Positions 9,284-17,902 of a stretch of 63,091 nt of DNA are shown one piece after another. The stretch is from Candidatus Gastranaerophilales bacterium. Lineage in GTDB: Bacteria; Cyanobacteriota; Vampirovibrionia; Gastranaerophilales; Gastranaerophilaceae. The notes beneath the pieces were generated by a model, which was not told where the DNA came from, searched no databases, and worked only from the letters and a program-made list of their open reading frames with translations. The stretch covers positions 1-63,091 of the forward strand of contig CALVAN010000011.1 in the NCBI GenBank assembly GCA_944325555.1. Reading direction: 5' to 3'. Numbering within the stretch: the first letter of the stretch is position 1; every line of letters begins with the position of its first letter. Position numbers and translations under genes: made by a program.

Positions 9284-11095
9284 ATGATTACTAAAACTAA
9301 AAAAATTGAATTACTTGCTCCCGCAAAAAATAAAGAATGTGCTTTTGCAGCCATAGATGCAGGCGCAGACGCTGTTTACTTGGGTGCTGAGTGCTTTGGC
9401 GCACGTAAGAAAGCCGGCAATTCTTTATCTGATATTGCGGAAATTGTTGATTATGCGCACAAATTTCTTGTAAGAGTTTATGTTACGGTTAATACAATAC
9501 TGTTTGATAATGAGTTAAAAGATGCTGAAAAATTAATATGGAAGTTGTATGAAGCTGGAGTAGACGCAATAATATTTCAGGATTTTTCTTTTTTTGAAAT
9601 GAATTTGCCGCCTGTTGCTTTACATGCCAGCACACAGTGCAACAATGATACACTGGATAAAATTCGTTTTCTAAAGTCAATGAAGGTTGAGCGTGTTGTG
9701 CTGCCAAGAGAGTTTTCTTTAGACGAAATCAAAGCTGTTAGCCAAAATATTGATATTGATACGGAAGTGTTTGTGCATGGTGCGCTTTGTGTAAGTTACA
9801 GCGGTCAATGCTATTTTAGCAATAATATCGGCTGCCGCAGTGCAAACAGGGGTGATTGTGCTCAGCCGTGCAGAAAAATTTATACTGTTGTTGATGATAA
9901 GGGCAAAGTCGTTATAAAAAGAGGCTATTTGCTTTCTATGAAGGATAATAACCTTTCTTCTCACGTAAAAGAACTGATTGATGCAGGTGTAAGCTCTTTA
10001 AAAATAGAGGGACGATTAAAGGACAAAGACTATGTAACAAACGTAGTTTTATACTATAGAAGATTAATTGATTCAATTTCTGAAAATTTAAGTCCGTCTG
10101 TTGGGAAAGTTATTTCTGATTTTATTCCTGATGTGAATAAAACCTTTAATCGAGGTTATACTGATTTTTATTTTGACGGAAAACGAAAAACTTTTATAAA
10201 TCCGCTTACGCCAAAATTTATCGGTGAAAAAGCAGGAAAAGTTAAGTCTGTTAAAGGCAATACGATTGTTTTAGAAAAAGGTTTTAAGTTTAATGTTTCC
10301 GACAAAATAGCATTTTTTAATGACAACTTTGAACTTAGCGGAACTACCGTCACAAAAGTTTTGGGTAATACGTCAATAGAAGTGCTAAACAGTAAAGGTG
10401 TAAAACAGGGTTTGGCTTTATACAGAAATTACGATTCTTCATTTTATGATTCATTAAACAAAGCCTGTTTAAAAAGATTGATACCGCTTGAGATATCTGC
10501 CGATAATGACAAAATTGTTTTTAAGTCTTTTGGAAATAACTTTGTTGTGTATCATGTCGATAAAAATTTTGAAACTGCTAACAATATTGACAAGGCAAAG
10601 GAGAATCTCATAAAACAACTTTCAAAACTCGGCGAAAGCGAATTTTTTGCGGCTAAAATCAATGTTAGTGATGATTTTAATCTGTTTATTCCTGTTTCAA
10701 AACTCAATGATATAAGACGCAATTTAATTGCAGAATTGCAGAGGGTTTCTAAAGACAATTATTGTTACAACAAACGTGATACAAATACGGAGCCATTGTC
10801 TTACCCGTATAAAAATCTTGATTATTCCTTCAATATTTCCAATAATGCAGCTAAAGATTTTTACGAAAAATGCGGGTGTAAGGTTACTGAATTTGCGCCG
10901 GAGCATACAAAGTGCAAGCATACGATTGATTTAATGAAAACAAAGCACTGTTTAAGAGATTATGCAGGAATATGTCTTAAGAAAACCTCAGATAAAAGAG
11001 AACTTTATCTGGTTGATACATACGGCGTGAAATATCCGCTGAGCTTTGATTGCAAAAATTGTATTATGCATATAAAAACACCTAAACAGATATAA
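9284..11095 (+). CDS. Peptidase U32 family protein (RlhA/TrhP-like RNA hydroxylation factor)
   Basis: 603 residues from the ATG at 9284; a TTG 48 nt upstream also keeps the frame open but overlaps the promoter and is rejected. The U32 domain begins at once (KIELLAPAKN, then AGADAVYLG) and has the family cysteine cluster NIGCRSANRGDCAQPCR near residues 180-200. FNRGYTDFYF and a later C-terminal part with more cysteines (KHCLRDYAGICLKK, FDCKNC) match the long forms with a DUF3656-like extension, such as RlhA, which hydroxylates C2501 of 23S rRNA; shorter relatives (TrhP) act on tRNA U34. Family members were once called collagenases. The exact RNA target is uncertain. Confidence 0.88.
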   Translation: MITKTKKIELLAPAKNKECAFAAIDAGADAVYLGAECFGARKKAGNSLSDIAEIVDYAHKFLVRVYVTVNTILFDNELKDAEKLIWKLYEAGVDAIIFQDFSFFEMNLPPVALHASTQCNNDTLDKIRFLKSMKVERVVLPREFSLDEIKAVSQNIDIDTEVFVHGALCVSYSGQCYFSNNIGCRSANRGDCAQPCRKIYTVVDDKGKVVIKRGYLLSMKDNNLSSHVKELIDAGVSSLKIEGRLKDKDYVTNVVLYYRRLIDSISENLSPSVGKVISDFIPDVNKTFNRGYTDFYFDGKRKTFINPLTPKFIGEKAGKVKSVKGNTIVLEKGFKFNVSDKIAFFNDNFELSGTTVTKVLGNTSIEVLNSKGVKQGLALYRNYDSSFYDSLNKACLKRLIPLEISADNDKIVFKSFGNNFVVYHVDKNFETANNIDKAKENLIKQLSKLGESEFFAAKINVSDDFNLFIPVSKLNDIRRNLIAELQRVSKDNYCYNKRDTNTEPLSYPYKNLDYSFNISNNAAKDFYEKCGCKVTEFAPEHTKCKHTIDLMKTKHCLRDYAGICLKKTSDKRELYLVDTYGVKYPLSFDCKNCIMHIKTPKQI

Positions 11096-11102
11096 AAAAA
11101 AA

Positions 11103-11126
11103 CGGGTTTTTTAAGACCCGCCTTTT
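11103..11126. terminator. Bidirectional terminator between the U32 gene and nusA
   Basis: CGGGT with ACCCG, loop TTTTTAAG, flanked by A9 on the left and CCTTTTT on the right, so it can end both convergent transcripts. Confidence 0.8.
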
Positions 11127-11149
11127 TAGTTATTTTATTCTTAAAAGAA

Positions 11150-12388
11150 TTATTCTTCGTCTTGAGATTCAGACTCGTCAGCTGTTTCTTCAACCATATC
11201 TTCAGCATCGATTCCGTATTCTTCTTCTACGATAGGTTCCTCATCAGCTTCATCTGCTGGAACATCAGCAAAATCGTCTTCCTCAGGCTGATGTTCTTCT
11301 TCGTATTGCGCCTGATATGCTGCTTCTGCCTGAGCTGCTTGAGATTCGTTTTTGATATCTATTTTCCAGCCTGTCAGCTTGTGAGCAAGTCTTACGTTTT
11401 GACCTTCACGTCCGATAGCAAGACTCAACTGGTCATCTGGTACAATAACGAGTGCTTCGTGTGCATTTTCGTCATCTGCAAGTATGTCAACGGAAAGTAT
11501 TCTTGCCGGAGAAAGAGCGTTTACTATATATTCAACCGGATCTTCCGACCATCTTACGATATCAATTTTTTCATTTTTGAGTTCACCAACGATAGTCTGG
11601 ATTCTTGAACCTCTGGGTCCGATACAAGCGCCTACCGAGTCAATTTCAGGGTCATTTGAATGTACTGCAAGTTTTGTTCTGAAACCTGCTTCTCTTGCAA
11701 TGGATTTAATTTCTACAATGCCGTCTTCGATTTCCGGAACCTCAAGTTCAAAAAGTTCTCTTACAATTTCTGCGTGTGCGTGAGAAACAATTACCTGAGG
11801 CAATCTGTTTGTTTCTTTAACGTTAAGAACAAAAACTCTGATTCTGTTTCCTGGTTTGTAGTATTCACCCGGAATTTGTTCTCTGAAGGGTAATATAGCA
11901 TCCGTTTTTCCGATGTTTACATACACATTTCTGTTTTCAACTCGTTGGATAATACCTGTTGTCAGTGTGCCTTTTTTCTCCATAAATTCGTCAAGAACGA
12001 GTTTTCTTTCGGCTTCTCTGATTCTCTGAGTTATAACCTGTTTAGCGGATTGAGCCGCAATACGTCCGAAGTTTTCCGGTGTAACTTCGATTTTAACTTC
12101 GTCTTCAAGTTCAACTTCATCATCGATTTCTTTTGCGTCTTCCAAAGAGATTTCAAGGTTTTCGTCTTCGACGTTTTCAACAACGAGTTTTGTTCTGAAA
12201 ACACCGATTTCACCGGTAACTTCATCTAAAATTGCTTCAACATTAGGTGCCTCTTTGGCTCTGATGTGTTTTTTGTAAGCTGCAACAAGTGCGTCTTTTA
12301 AGGATTCTATAATAACTTCTTTAGAAATCCCTTTTTCTCTTTCGAGTTCTTCTGTTGCTTCAAAAAGAGCTGTTCCGATTTTAATCAT
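11150..12388 (-). CDS. nusA: Transcription termination/antitermination factor NusA
   Basis: 412 residues. The N-terminal RNA-polymerase-binding domain (MIKIGTALFEATEELEREK) is followed by an S1 domain (about 135-200), KH1 with SVGACIGPRGSRIQTIV, and KH2 with LAIGREGQNVRLAHKLTGW. The protein then ends in an acidic D/E-rich tail in place of the AR repeats of enterobacteria, as in most other bacteria. AGGAG lies 8 nt before the ATG. It follows rimP by 9 bases in the same unit. The infB and ylxR genes that usually follow are absent: the next gene is convergent and a terminator intervenes. Confidence 0.97.
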   Translation of the reverse strand: MIKIGTALFEATEELEREKGISKEVIIESLKDALVAAYKKHIRAKEAPNVEAILDEVTGEIGVFRTKLVVENVEDENLEISLEDAKEIDDEVELEDEVKIEVTPENFGRIAAQSAKQVITQRIREAERKLVLDEFMEKKGTLTTGIIQRVENRNVYVNIGKTDAILPFREQIPGEYYKPGNRIRVFVLNVKETNRLPQVIVSHAHAEIVRELFELEVPEIEDGIVEIKSIAREAGFRTKLAVHSNDPEIDSVGACIGPRGSRIQTIVGELKNEKIDIVRWSEDPVEYIVNALSPARILSVDILADDENAHEALVIVPDDQLSLAIGREGQNVRLAHKLTGWKIDIKNESQAAQAEAAYQAQYEEEHQPEEDDFADVPADEADEEPIVEEEYGIDAEDMVEETADESESQDEE

Positions 12389-12397
12389 CTTATTCTC

Positions 12398-12886
12398 CTA
12401 TATGTCTTCCATATGTAATTGCGCTTTTAAAATTTTGTCTTTAGGGACTGTGTATTCTTTGTTGTCATCGAGCTTTTGTACTGTTAAGCCTTTTTCAACA
12501 TCAAAGTCGATTATTTTGCATAAAAAGTGTTTTTCTTCCGTGCCTTCAATAAGACTTTTAAGTTTTAAATCAATTGTTTTGCCGTTAAAAATGATAAATT
12601 CTCTATCCGATTTTAACTTTCTTTCAAGACCCGGCGAGCTTACCTCAAGATAAAACTTAACAGGGATTAGCTCATCTAGAAAAGGGTTAAGACTGCGGGA
12701 AACGTTTTCGCAATCATCAAGAGTAACCCCGCTTTCTTTGTACAGGAAAATTCTTAAAAACCACTTGCCGGATTCTTTGGAAAAATCAATTTCTATGGGA
12801 ATCATATTATACCGCATTGCAGTATTTTCAATGAGCGGTGTAAGTTTTTCAAGTATTTCTGTTTTGTTGAAGTTTGCGGGCTGCAT
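12398..12886 (-). CDS. rimP: Ribosome maturation factor RimP
   Basis: 162 residues with both RimP parts: an N-terminal alpha/beta domain with LRIFLYKESGVTLDDCENVSR and the signature YLEVSSPGLERKL (about 98-110), then a C-terminal SH3-like domain. It assists 30S maturation. AGGGGGAT lies just before the ATG. It is first in rimP-nusA, the conserved order. Its leader carries a terminator-like hairpin, see 12911-12943. Confidence 0.95.
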   Translation of the reverse strand: MQPANFNKTEILEKLTPLIENTAMRYNMIPIEIDFSKESGKWFLRIFLYKESGVTLDDCENVSRSLNPFLDELIPVKFYLEVSSPGLERKLKSDREFIIFNGKTIDLKLKSLIEGTEEKHFLCKIIDFDVEKGLTVQKLDDNKEYTVPKDKILKAQLHMEDI

Positions 12887-12910
12887 ATATCCCCCTGCAA
12901 TTTCCGTTTT

Positions 12911-12943
12911 AAATAAAAAAGAAACGGTAGTGCCGTTTCTTTT
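12911..12943 (-). promoter_or_regulatory. Terminator-like hairpin in the rimP-nusA leader (possible attenuator)
   Basis: On the leftward strand AAAAGAAACGG, loop CACTA, CCGTTTCTTTTTT: an 11-bp stem followed by a U-run, ending 25-30 nt before the rimP start. The opposite strand has only four T residues after the stem, so it is oriented for the rimP transcript. No gene ends here that would need it. NusA-controlled termination upstream of rimP-nusA is known in E. coli; the same idea here is inference. Confidence 0.6.
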
Positions 12944-12956
12944 CCTAACACATTTA

Positions 12957-12984
12957 ATAATAACATTAAATTGATTTTTTTCAA
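12957..12984 (-). promoter_or_regulatory. Probable promoter of rimP-nusA
   Basis: Leftward strand: TTGAAA (12984-12979), 16-nt spacer, TATTAT (12962-12957). A start near 12950 would give a leader of about 65 nt that contains the terminator-like hairpin. Confidence 0.45.
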
Positions 12985-13096
12985 TATTATTGTGAATAAT
13001 TCTTTATCTTTTCTTAATTAAAATCTATAGACTCACAAATTTGTTGAGTTATAATTTATTTGTGGAATCAGATTTTGGAGTTAGATTTTAAATATA

Positions 13097-13864
13097 ATGG
13101 AAAATAATAATAAGCGTGTCGATTTTAATATCAATCTTGCACAATCATTTGAAAACAATATTGATAAAGGTTTTGATTTAATTGATTATGTAAGTTCGGT
13201 AAATGTTTCTTGTACACTATCAGGCGGTTGCCCGCTTGCGATAAAAAAAGCCGTAGAGTACTGCAAATTTAAAAATAAAGAAATAGGTGCTTTGATATCT
13301 TTGCCCGAGTCTGTAACCGATCCTTTTTCTTTGAGTGAAGAAGAGATTGAGGCTATAGTTTTATATCAGCTGGGGGCAATATCTTCTTTTACTAAAGCAG
13401 CAAGTCTTAATATTGAACACGTCAGACCTTGCGGTTTAATGTATCAGGCTGCTTCGCAAAATCTTGGTTTTTCTGTTGCCATTGCTAAAGCAATAAAAAA
13501 ATACAGTGAATGGCTTATGCTATATGGTGCGGCAGGAACCGTTATTAAAGCGACAGAGGCTGATGCCAATATTAATATAGCGCAGGAAGTAATAATAAAT
13601 AAAAAATATAATGCTGATACGACAGTTGATTATTCGGTAAACAATATTGACGGCAATGATTTATTGCTGTTACGCATGAAACATTTGATTAATAATAAAG
13701 AAATAGATTATGCTGAAAATGAGTTTGCTAAAATCGAGTACGATACTGTTCATTTTGATGTAAATGCAGATGGTATGCTTGATTTGCTAAAAGATGCAAA
13801 CAATATTGCAGAACCAAGACCAGTAAATTACAACAAAGTAGTTACATCGGGTTGGGTAGAATAG
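13097..13864 (+). CDS. Degenerate LamB/YcsF (PxpA)-family protein, probable pseudo-enzyme
   Basis: 255 residues aligning by eye along the whole length of PxpA (5-oxoprolinase subunit A): VDFN for the start, SVNVSC for SANIAC, then EAIVLYQLGA for TLYQIGA, HVRPCGLMYQ for HVKPHGALYN, YGAAGT for VGLAGS, and EVIINKKYN for EVFADRGY. The residues that define the family active site are changed: IDLNxDLGE became VDFNINLAQ (8-16), CGFHAGD became CTLSGGC (39-45), GAHPSYPD became GALISLPE (64-71), and PHG became PCG (111-113). No pxpB or pxpC partner is near. The fold is probably kept and the hydrolase chemistry lost. It lies 25 bp before yvcK and may be co-transcribed. Confidence 0.75.
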   Translation: MENNNKRVDFNINLAQSFENNIDKGFDLIDYVSSVNVSCTLSGGCPLAIKKAVEYCKFKNKEIGALISLPESVTDPFSLSEEEIEAIVLYQLGAISSFTKAASLNIEHVRPCGLMYQAASQNLGFSVAIAKAIKKYSEWLMLYGAAGTVIKATEADANINIAQEVIINKKYNADTTVDYSVNNIDGNDLLLLRMKHLINNKEIDYAENEFAKIEYDTVHFDVNADGMLDLLKDANNIAEPRPVNYNKVVTSGWVE

Positions 13865-13889
13865 ATTATTGGTTAATATCGGGAGAAGT

Positions 13890-15230
13890 ATGTTGAAAAA
13901 GTTTTTTAATAAAATTAAAATGCCCAAAGATGCAGGATGGTTGCTGCCAGGGCTGCAGGTAAAAAGATGGTTCGGCTTAATTATAATAGGCACTGTTATA
14001 AGTTTGCTCGGCTTATGTGTACTTTTTAACATGCGTCCTGTTTATTTTGCAGTTGGCATTTTAAAATATATAGCCACGACGGTAAATCAAGAACTTTTGG
14101 GTGTTATCCTTGTATTTGCAGGTGCGTATATCTTTTTAAAAGGCTGGAAAAACACAAACTACTCAATACTTGATTTAACTGAAGATAGAGACAGGCATGC
14201 TCTGTTGGAATCTTTATATAAGAGAAGAAAATTAAATTATGGGCCTAAAATAGTTGCTGTAGGCGGCGGAACAGGTCTGTCGACCATGCTTAAAGGCATT
14301 AAAAAGCTTACCAACAATATTACTGCTGTAGTTACAGTTGGTGATGACGGCGGAAGCTCGGGCAGATTAAGACACGAAATGGGGGTACTTCCTCCGGGTG
14401 ATATCCGCAACTGTATTGCTGCGCTTGCAGATGACGAAGATTTGGTTACAAAACTCTTTCAATACAGATTCAAAACAGGTGAGGGACTTGAAGGCCACAG
14501 TTTCGGTAATTTATTTTTGACAGCACTTTGCTCAATTACCGGCAACATGGTTCGTGCAGTTCAGGAGTCATCTAAAGTACTTTGTATCCGGGGCAGAGTT
14601 TTACCCTCTACTTTGGATGATATGAAGTTAGCAGCAGAACTTGAGGATGGCACTATCGTAAGAGGCGAATCAAGTATTCCCGAAACCGGTAAGAGAATTA
14701 AACGACTCTTTACGGAACCCGCTAATTGCAAAGCCCTGCCGGATGTTTTACACGCAATAAAAGAAGCTGATTTGATAATTTTAGGACCCGGAAGCCTTTA
14801 TACCAGTGTTATTCCGAATCTTTTAATAAGAGAAATTTCACAGGCAATTTCTAAATCATCAGCAAAAAAAATATATGTTTGCAATATTATGACTCAACCG
14901 GGTGAAACTACGGGCTATACTGCTTCTGAACATATAAAAGCGATTTTAGACCACGCAGGATACCCGGATATGATTGAGTCTGTGCTTGTTAATAACTCGT
15001 TGCCTGATGATTTATCACCCGATTATGCAGCCGCCAATTCTTATCCGGTTTTAGTTGATACTGATAAAATTAAGGCAATGAATATTAATGTTGTTGCAAC
15101 AAGACTATACGAAGAAAATGAGGAGAAATACGTTCGTCATAGTCCTTCAAGGCTTGCAAGAGCAATAAGCTACTGGTATAAAAAACAATTAAAAGATAAA
15201 AACAGCACTAAAAAAGTAAGTAAGGTGTAA
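13890..15230 (+). CDS. yvcK: YvcK/CofD-like gluconeogenesis factor with membrane N-terminus
   Basis: 446 residues from the ATG at 13890, which has GGGAGA 3 nt upstream; the TTG at 13869 is less likely. About residues 27-50 and 66-86 are hydrophobic (GLIIIGTVISLLGLCVLF; LLGVILVFAGAYIFL), then the soluble domain starts with KIVAVGGGTGLSTMLKGIK and TVGDDGGSSGRLR, with PPGDIRNCIAAL and GHSFGNLFL. YvcK proteins bind UDP-GlcNAc and are needed for normal cell wall and growth on gluconeogenic carbon. The membrane extension is characteristic of cyanobacterial-type homologues. panB starts 2 bases after the stop. Confidence 0.93.
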   Translation: MLKKFFNKIKMPKDAGWLLPGLQVKRWFGLIIIGTVISLLGLCVLFNMRPVYFAVGILKYIATTVNQELLGVILVFAGAYIFLKGWKNTNYSILDLTEDRDRHALLESLYKRRKLNYGPKIVAVGGGTGLSTMLKGIKKLTNNITAVVTVGDDGGSSGRLRHEMGVLPPGDIRNCIAALADDEDLVTKLFQYRFKTGEGLEGHSFGNLFLTALCSITGNMVRAVQESSKVLCIRGRVLPSTLDDMKLAAELEDGTIVRGESSIPETGKRIKRLFTEPANCKALPDVLHAIKEADLIILGPGSLYTSVIPNLLIREISQAISKSSAKKIYVCNIMTQPGETTGYTASEHIKAILDHAGYPDMIESVLVNNSLPDDLSPDYAAANSYPVLVDTDKIKAMNINVVATRLYEENEEKYVRHSPSRLARAISYWYKKQLKDKNSTKKVSKV

Positions 15231-15231
15231 T

Positions 15232-16122
15232 ATGTCGGTCGAAACTAAACTAAAAGATGTTACAGTCGCTACTTTTTCTAAGAAAAAGCAAGGTAATGAA
15301 AAAATTACTATGCTGACTGCTTATGATTATTCAACGGCAAAATATTTTGACGAAGCGGGGGTTGATTCTATCCTGGTTGGAGATTCTTTGGGAATGGTAG
15401 TATTGGGATATGATTCAACGATTCACGTAACAATGCAGGACATGTTGACTTTTACGTCTGCTGTTGCACGTGGAGCAAAAAGATGCCTTGTAGTAGCAGA
15501 TATGCCGTTTATGAGTTACCACACATCTGTCGAAGAGGCAGTTAAAAATGCAGGTTCCCTTATAAGGGCAGGTGCTTCTGCAGTTAAGCTCGAAGGTGCA
15601 ACAGAACATATTTTAAATGTTGTAAAAAGGTGTGTTGAATCTGGGATACCGGTGGTTGGACATCTTGGTTTTACGCCGCAGTATTTAAATGTGTTAGGCG
15701 GTTACAAAATTCAGGGAAAATCAGCTGAAAAGACTGATTTTCTGTTACAACAAGCTAAAAAGCTGGAAGAAGCAGGGGCTTTTTGTGTTGTTTTAGAGAT
15801 GGTTCCTGAAGAGTCGGCTGCATATATTACCGAAAATCTTGGTATTCCTACTATCGGTATAGGTGCAGGTCGTTATACAAACGGTCAGGTGCTTGTCGCT
15901 GATGATATATTAGGAAAATACGGTGAATTTAAACCTAAATTTGCAAGAAAATACGCTGATTTACATTCAATTATTAAAAATGCAGCATTAAGTTACATTA
16001 ATGATGTTAATACCGGCGCATTTCCTGCCGAGACTGAGGTGTTTCATTTAGATGATGCCTCGTTAAGTGAATTACATAAATTGCAGGAGATAAAAGAAAA
16101 TGAGTTTAGTTGTAGTAAATGA
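15232..16122 (+). CDS. panB: 3-methyl-2-oxobutanoate hydroxymethyltransferase
   Basis: 296 residues (family about 265-285). It catalyses the first committed step of pantothenate synthesis, adding a hydroxymethyl group from methylene-THF to ketoisovalerate. The barrel motifs are intact: MLTAYDYSTAKYFDEAG, DSILVGDSLGMVVLGYDST with the metal-binding Asp, ADMPFMSY, VKLEG, GIPVVGHLGFTPQ and IPTIGIGAG. The ketoisovalerate precursor connects it to ilvC at 48080. It overlaps panC by 23 bp, implying translational coupling. Confidence 0.97.
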   Translation: MSVETKLKDVTVATFSKKKQGNEKITMLTAYDYSTAKYFDEAGVDSILVGDSLGMVVLGYDSTIHVTMQDMLTFTSAVARGAKRCLVVADMPFMSYHTSVEEAVKNAGSLIRAGASAVKLEGATEHILNVVKRCVESGIPVVGHLGFTPQYLNVLGGYKIQGKSAEKTDFLLQQAKKLEEAGAFCVVLEMVPEESAAYITENLGIPTIGIGAGRYTNGQVLVADDILGKYGEFKPKFARKYADLHSIIKNAALSYINDVNTGAFPAETEVFHLDDASLSELHKLQEIKENEFSCSK

Positions 16123-16960
16123 AATTAAAAAACTCAGGGAAATTATAAATGAGTATAAAAAACAGGGCAAAACCATTGCTCTTGTTCCGACTATGGGATG
16201 TTTGCATAACGGGCATAAATCTCTTATGATAAAGGCTCATTCTATTGCTGATATTACAGTAGCTTCAGTGTTTGTAAATCCTATTCAATTCTGCCCCGGA
16301 GAAGATTATGATAAGTATCCGAGAACTCTTGACGCAGATAAAGTTGTTGCTCAGGAGGCCGGAGTTGATATTATTTTTGCACCTTCCGTTAATGAAATGT
16401 ATCCGAATTTACAAAAATTTTCGGATTTGACTATGGTCGCACCACCTTATGAGTTGACGGATATTATGTGCGGCAAATCAAGAGTCGGACATTTTGACGG
16501 TGTTGAAACTGTTGTTACAAAGCTGTTCAACATAGTACAACCCGATTTTGCCTGTTTTGGAATGAAGGATATTCAGCAATTATTTTTAATAAAAAAAATG
16601 GTAAGGGATTTAAATTTTCCGATAGAAATTATCCCTTGTCCACTTGTCAGAGAAGAAAGCGGTCTTGCATTAAGCTCAAGAAACAAGTATCTTAATGATG
16701 AACAGAAAAAATCCGCTCTGTCATTAAGTAAAGCTCTTTTTGCAATAAGAGATATGTATAGTGCCGGTGTAAAAGAAACAAAAAAATTGTTTGATACAGG
16801 ATTGACAAATCTCGATAAAAATGTTGAACTAGAGTATCTGGAGTTTGTGGATTTTGACACATTCAAACCAATAGAAAATATTTCTCACACTGCCATTTGT
16901 GCACTGGCTGCAAGGGTAGGAAATGTTAGGTTAATTGATAATATTGTACTTGAGGTATAA
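16100..16960 (+). CDS. panC: Pantothenate synthetase (pantoate--beta-alanine ligase)
   Basis: 286 residues, the normal length. It joins pantoate and beta-alanine using ATP. Seen: VPTMGCLHNGHKSLM with the HxGH nucleotidyl-transferase motif (usual HxGH as HNGH), FVNPIQF, EDYDKYPRT, FGMKDIQQL (usual FGEKDxQQ, here Met in place of Glu) and LALSSRNKYL in place of KMSKS. GGAGAT lies upstream within panB. Together with panB and the coaX at 26672 it covers most of the route to phosphopantothenate; panD is not in the window. Confidence 0.97.
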   Translation: MSLVVVNEIKKLREIINEYKKQGKTIALVPTMGCLHNGHKSLMIKAHSIADITVASVFVNPIQFCPGEDYDKYPRTLDADKVVAQEAGVDIIFAPSVNEMYPNLQKFSDLTMVAPPYELTDIMCGKSRVGHFDGVETVVTKLFNIVQPDFACFGMKDIQQLFLIKKMVRDLNFPIEIIPCPLVREESGLALSSRNKYLNDEQKKSALSLSKALFAIRDMYSAGVKETKKLFDTGLTNLDKNVELEYLEFVDFDTFKPIENISHTAICALAARVGNVRLIDNIVLEV

Positions 16961-17902
16961 ATGTTTTATAAGATAGCAAAATATCTTGATAATTTTTTTG
17001 AAGAAATTAAGTATATGATAACTCTCATAGTATTTTTTAATATTGCTATGGCTGTTTTATTCTTCATTTATTGGCTTGTTTTCAGTGCAAGGTTAACTAT
17101 GCCGTACTGGCTCGAGTTATTTATTTGGAATGTTATTGATTTCTTTGCTCAAAGTATTAAGGGAACACCTCTGTATAAGGAAATTATCCCTGTGCTGCCT
17201 GTGCTTGTTTCCGGTGTGTTTGTAGTTATTACTTATTTTTTAAATTGTTTTGTTGTCTTTTTAGAAAATAACCATGAACGCTTAAACAAAAAAGTTGAAG
17301 ATTATAAGCATAAAATTGCAAAAAAAATAAATGAAGAACTTCATCACGATTTTATAAACGAACTTAAGAAAAACAGTCATATGCTTTTAAAAATCAAGAT
17401 TGTTGCTACAATGCACTCATCTTATCTTACAGCAATGACCGATGCTCAAATTGATACAGCTATGCTGCAGGATAAAATTCAAAAAGGCATACTGGCATCA
17501 ATGAATGAACCGTATATTCAGGATAAAAGCCTATCTAACGGATCTTTAAGTTTTCTTTTGAATGATATTTCCAAGTCAAAGGATTTTATTATTAATCTTG
17601 TTACAAATTCATCAAGGCTTATTAAGCCGGAAATTGTTCCAAAACTTGAAATAGCATTTTATTGCGCTGTTGAATTGCTCGATAACCTTGCTGATTTACC
17701 TGCAAGATCAGCCTATCTTGATAGAGTATTAAATATCAAAATTAAAAATAAAATTATTGCTACTCCAAAGTTTAAACTCTATTTTGAAACAATTTATCCC
17801 AGTGTATATCATTTTGACGTGCTTGGCCAATATAATATTGAATCAGAAGAAGGTGGCAAGTTGACGTCGGTTATGGTGTATGCACTAAGAAGAAAATACT
17901 AA
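16961..17902 (+). CDS. Hypothetical membrane protein
   Basis: 313 residues. Two hydrophobic helices at about 19-45 and 78-100 are followed by a long soluble helical part with KKVEDYKHKIAKKINEELHHD (coiled coil) and a mixed C-terminal domain starting near residue 140 (LLKIKIVATMHSSYL). No family recognised. GAGGT precedes the ATG, which directly follows the panC stop, so it is the last gene of the yvcK-panB-panC run. Its 3' end overlaps that of the convergent gene by 4 bp. A role linked to pantothenate is not implied by position alone. Confidence 0.75.
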   Translation: MFYKIAKYLDNFFEEIKYMITLIVFFNIAMAVLFFIYWLVFSARLTMPYWLELFIWNVIDFFAQSIKGTPLYKEIIPVLPVLVSGVFVVITYFLNCFVVFLENNHERLNKKVEDYKHKIAKKINEELHHDFINELKKNSHMLLKIKIVATMHSSYLTAMTDAQIDTAMLQDKIQKGILASMNEPYIQDKSLSNGSLSFLLNDISKSKDFIINLVTNSSRLIKPEIVPKLEIAFYCAVELLDNLADLPARSAYLDRVLNIKIKNKIIATPKFKLYFETIYPSVYHFDVLGQYNIESEEGGKLTSVMVYALRRKY

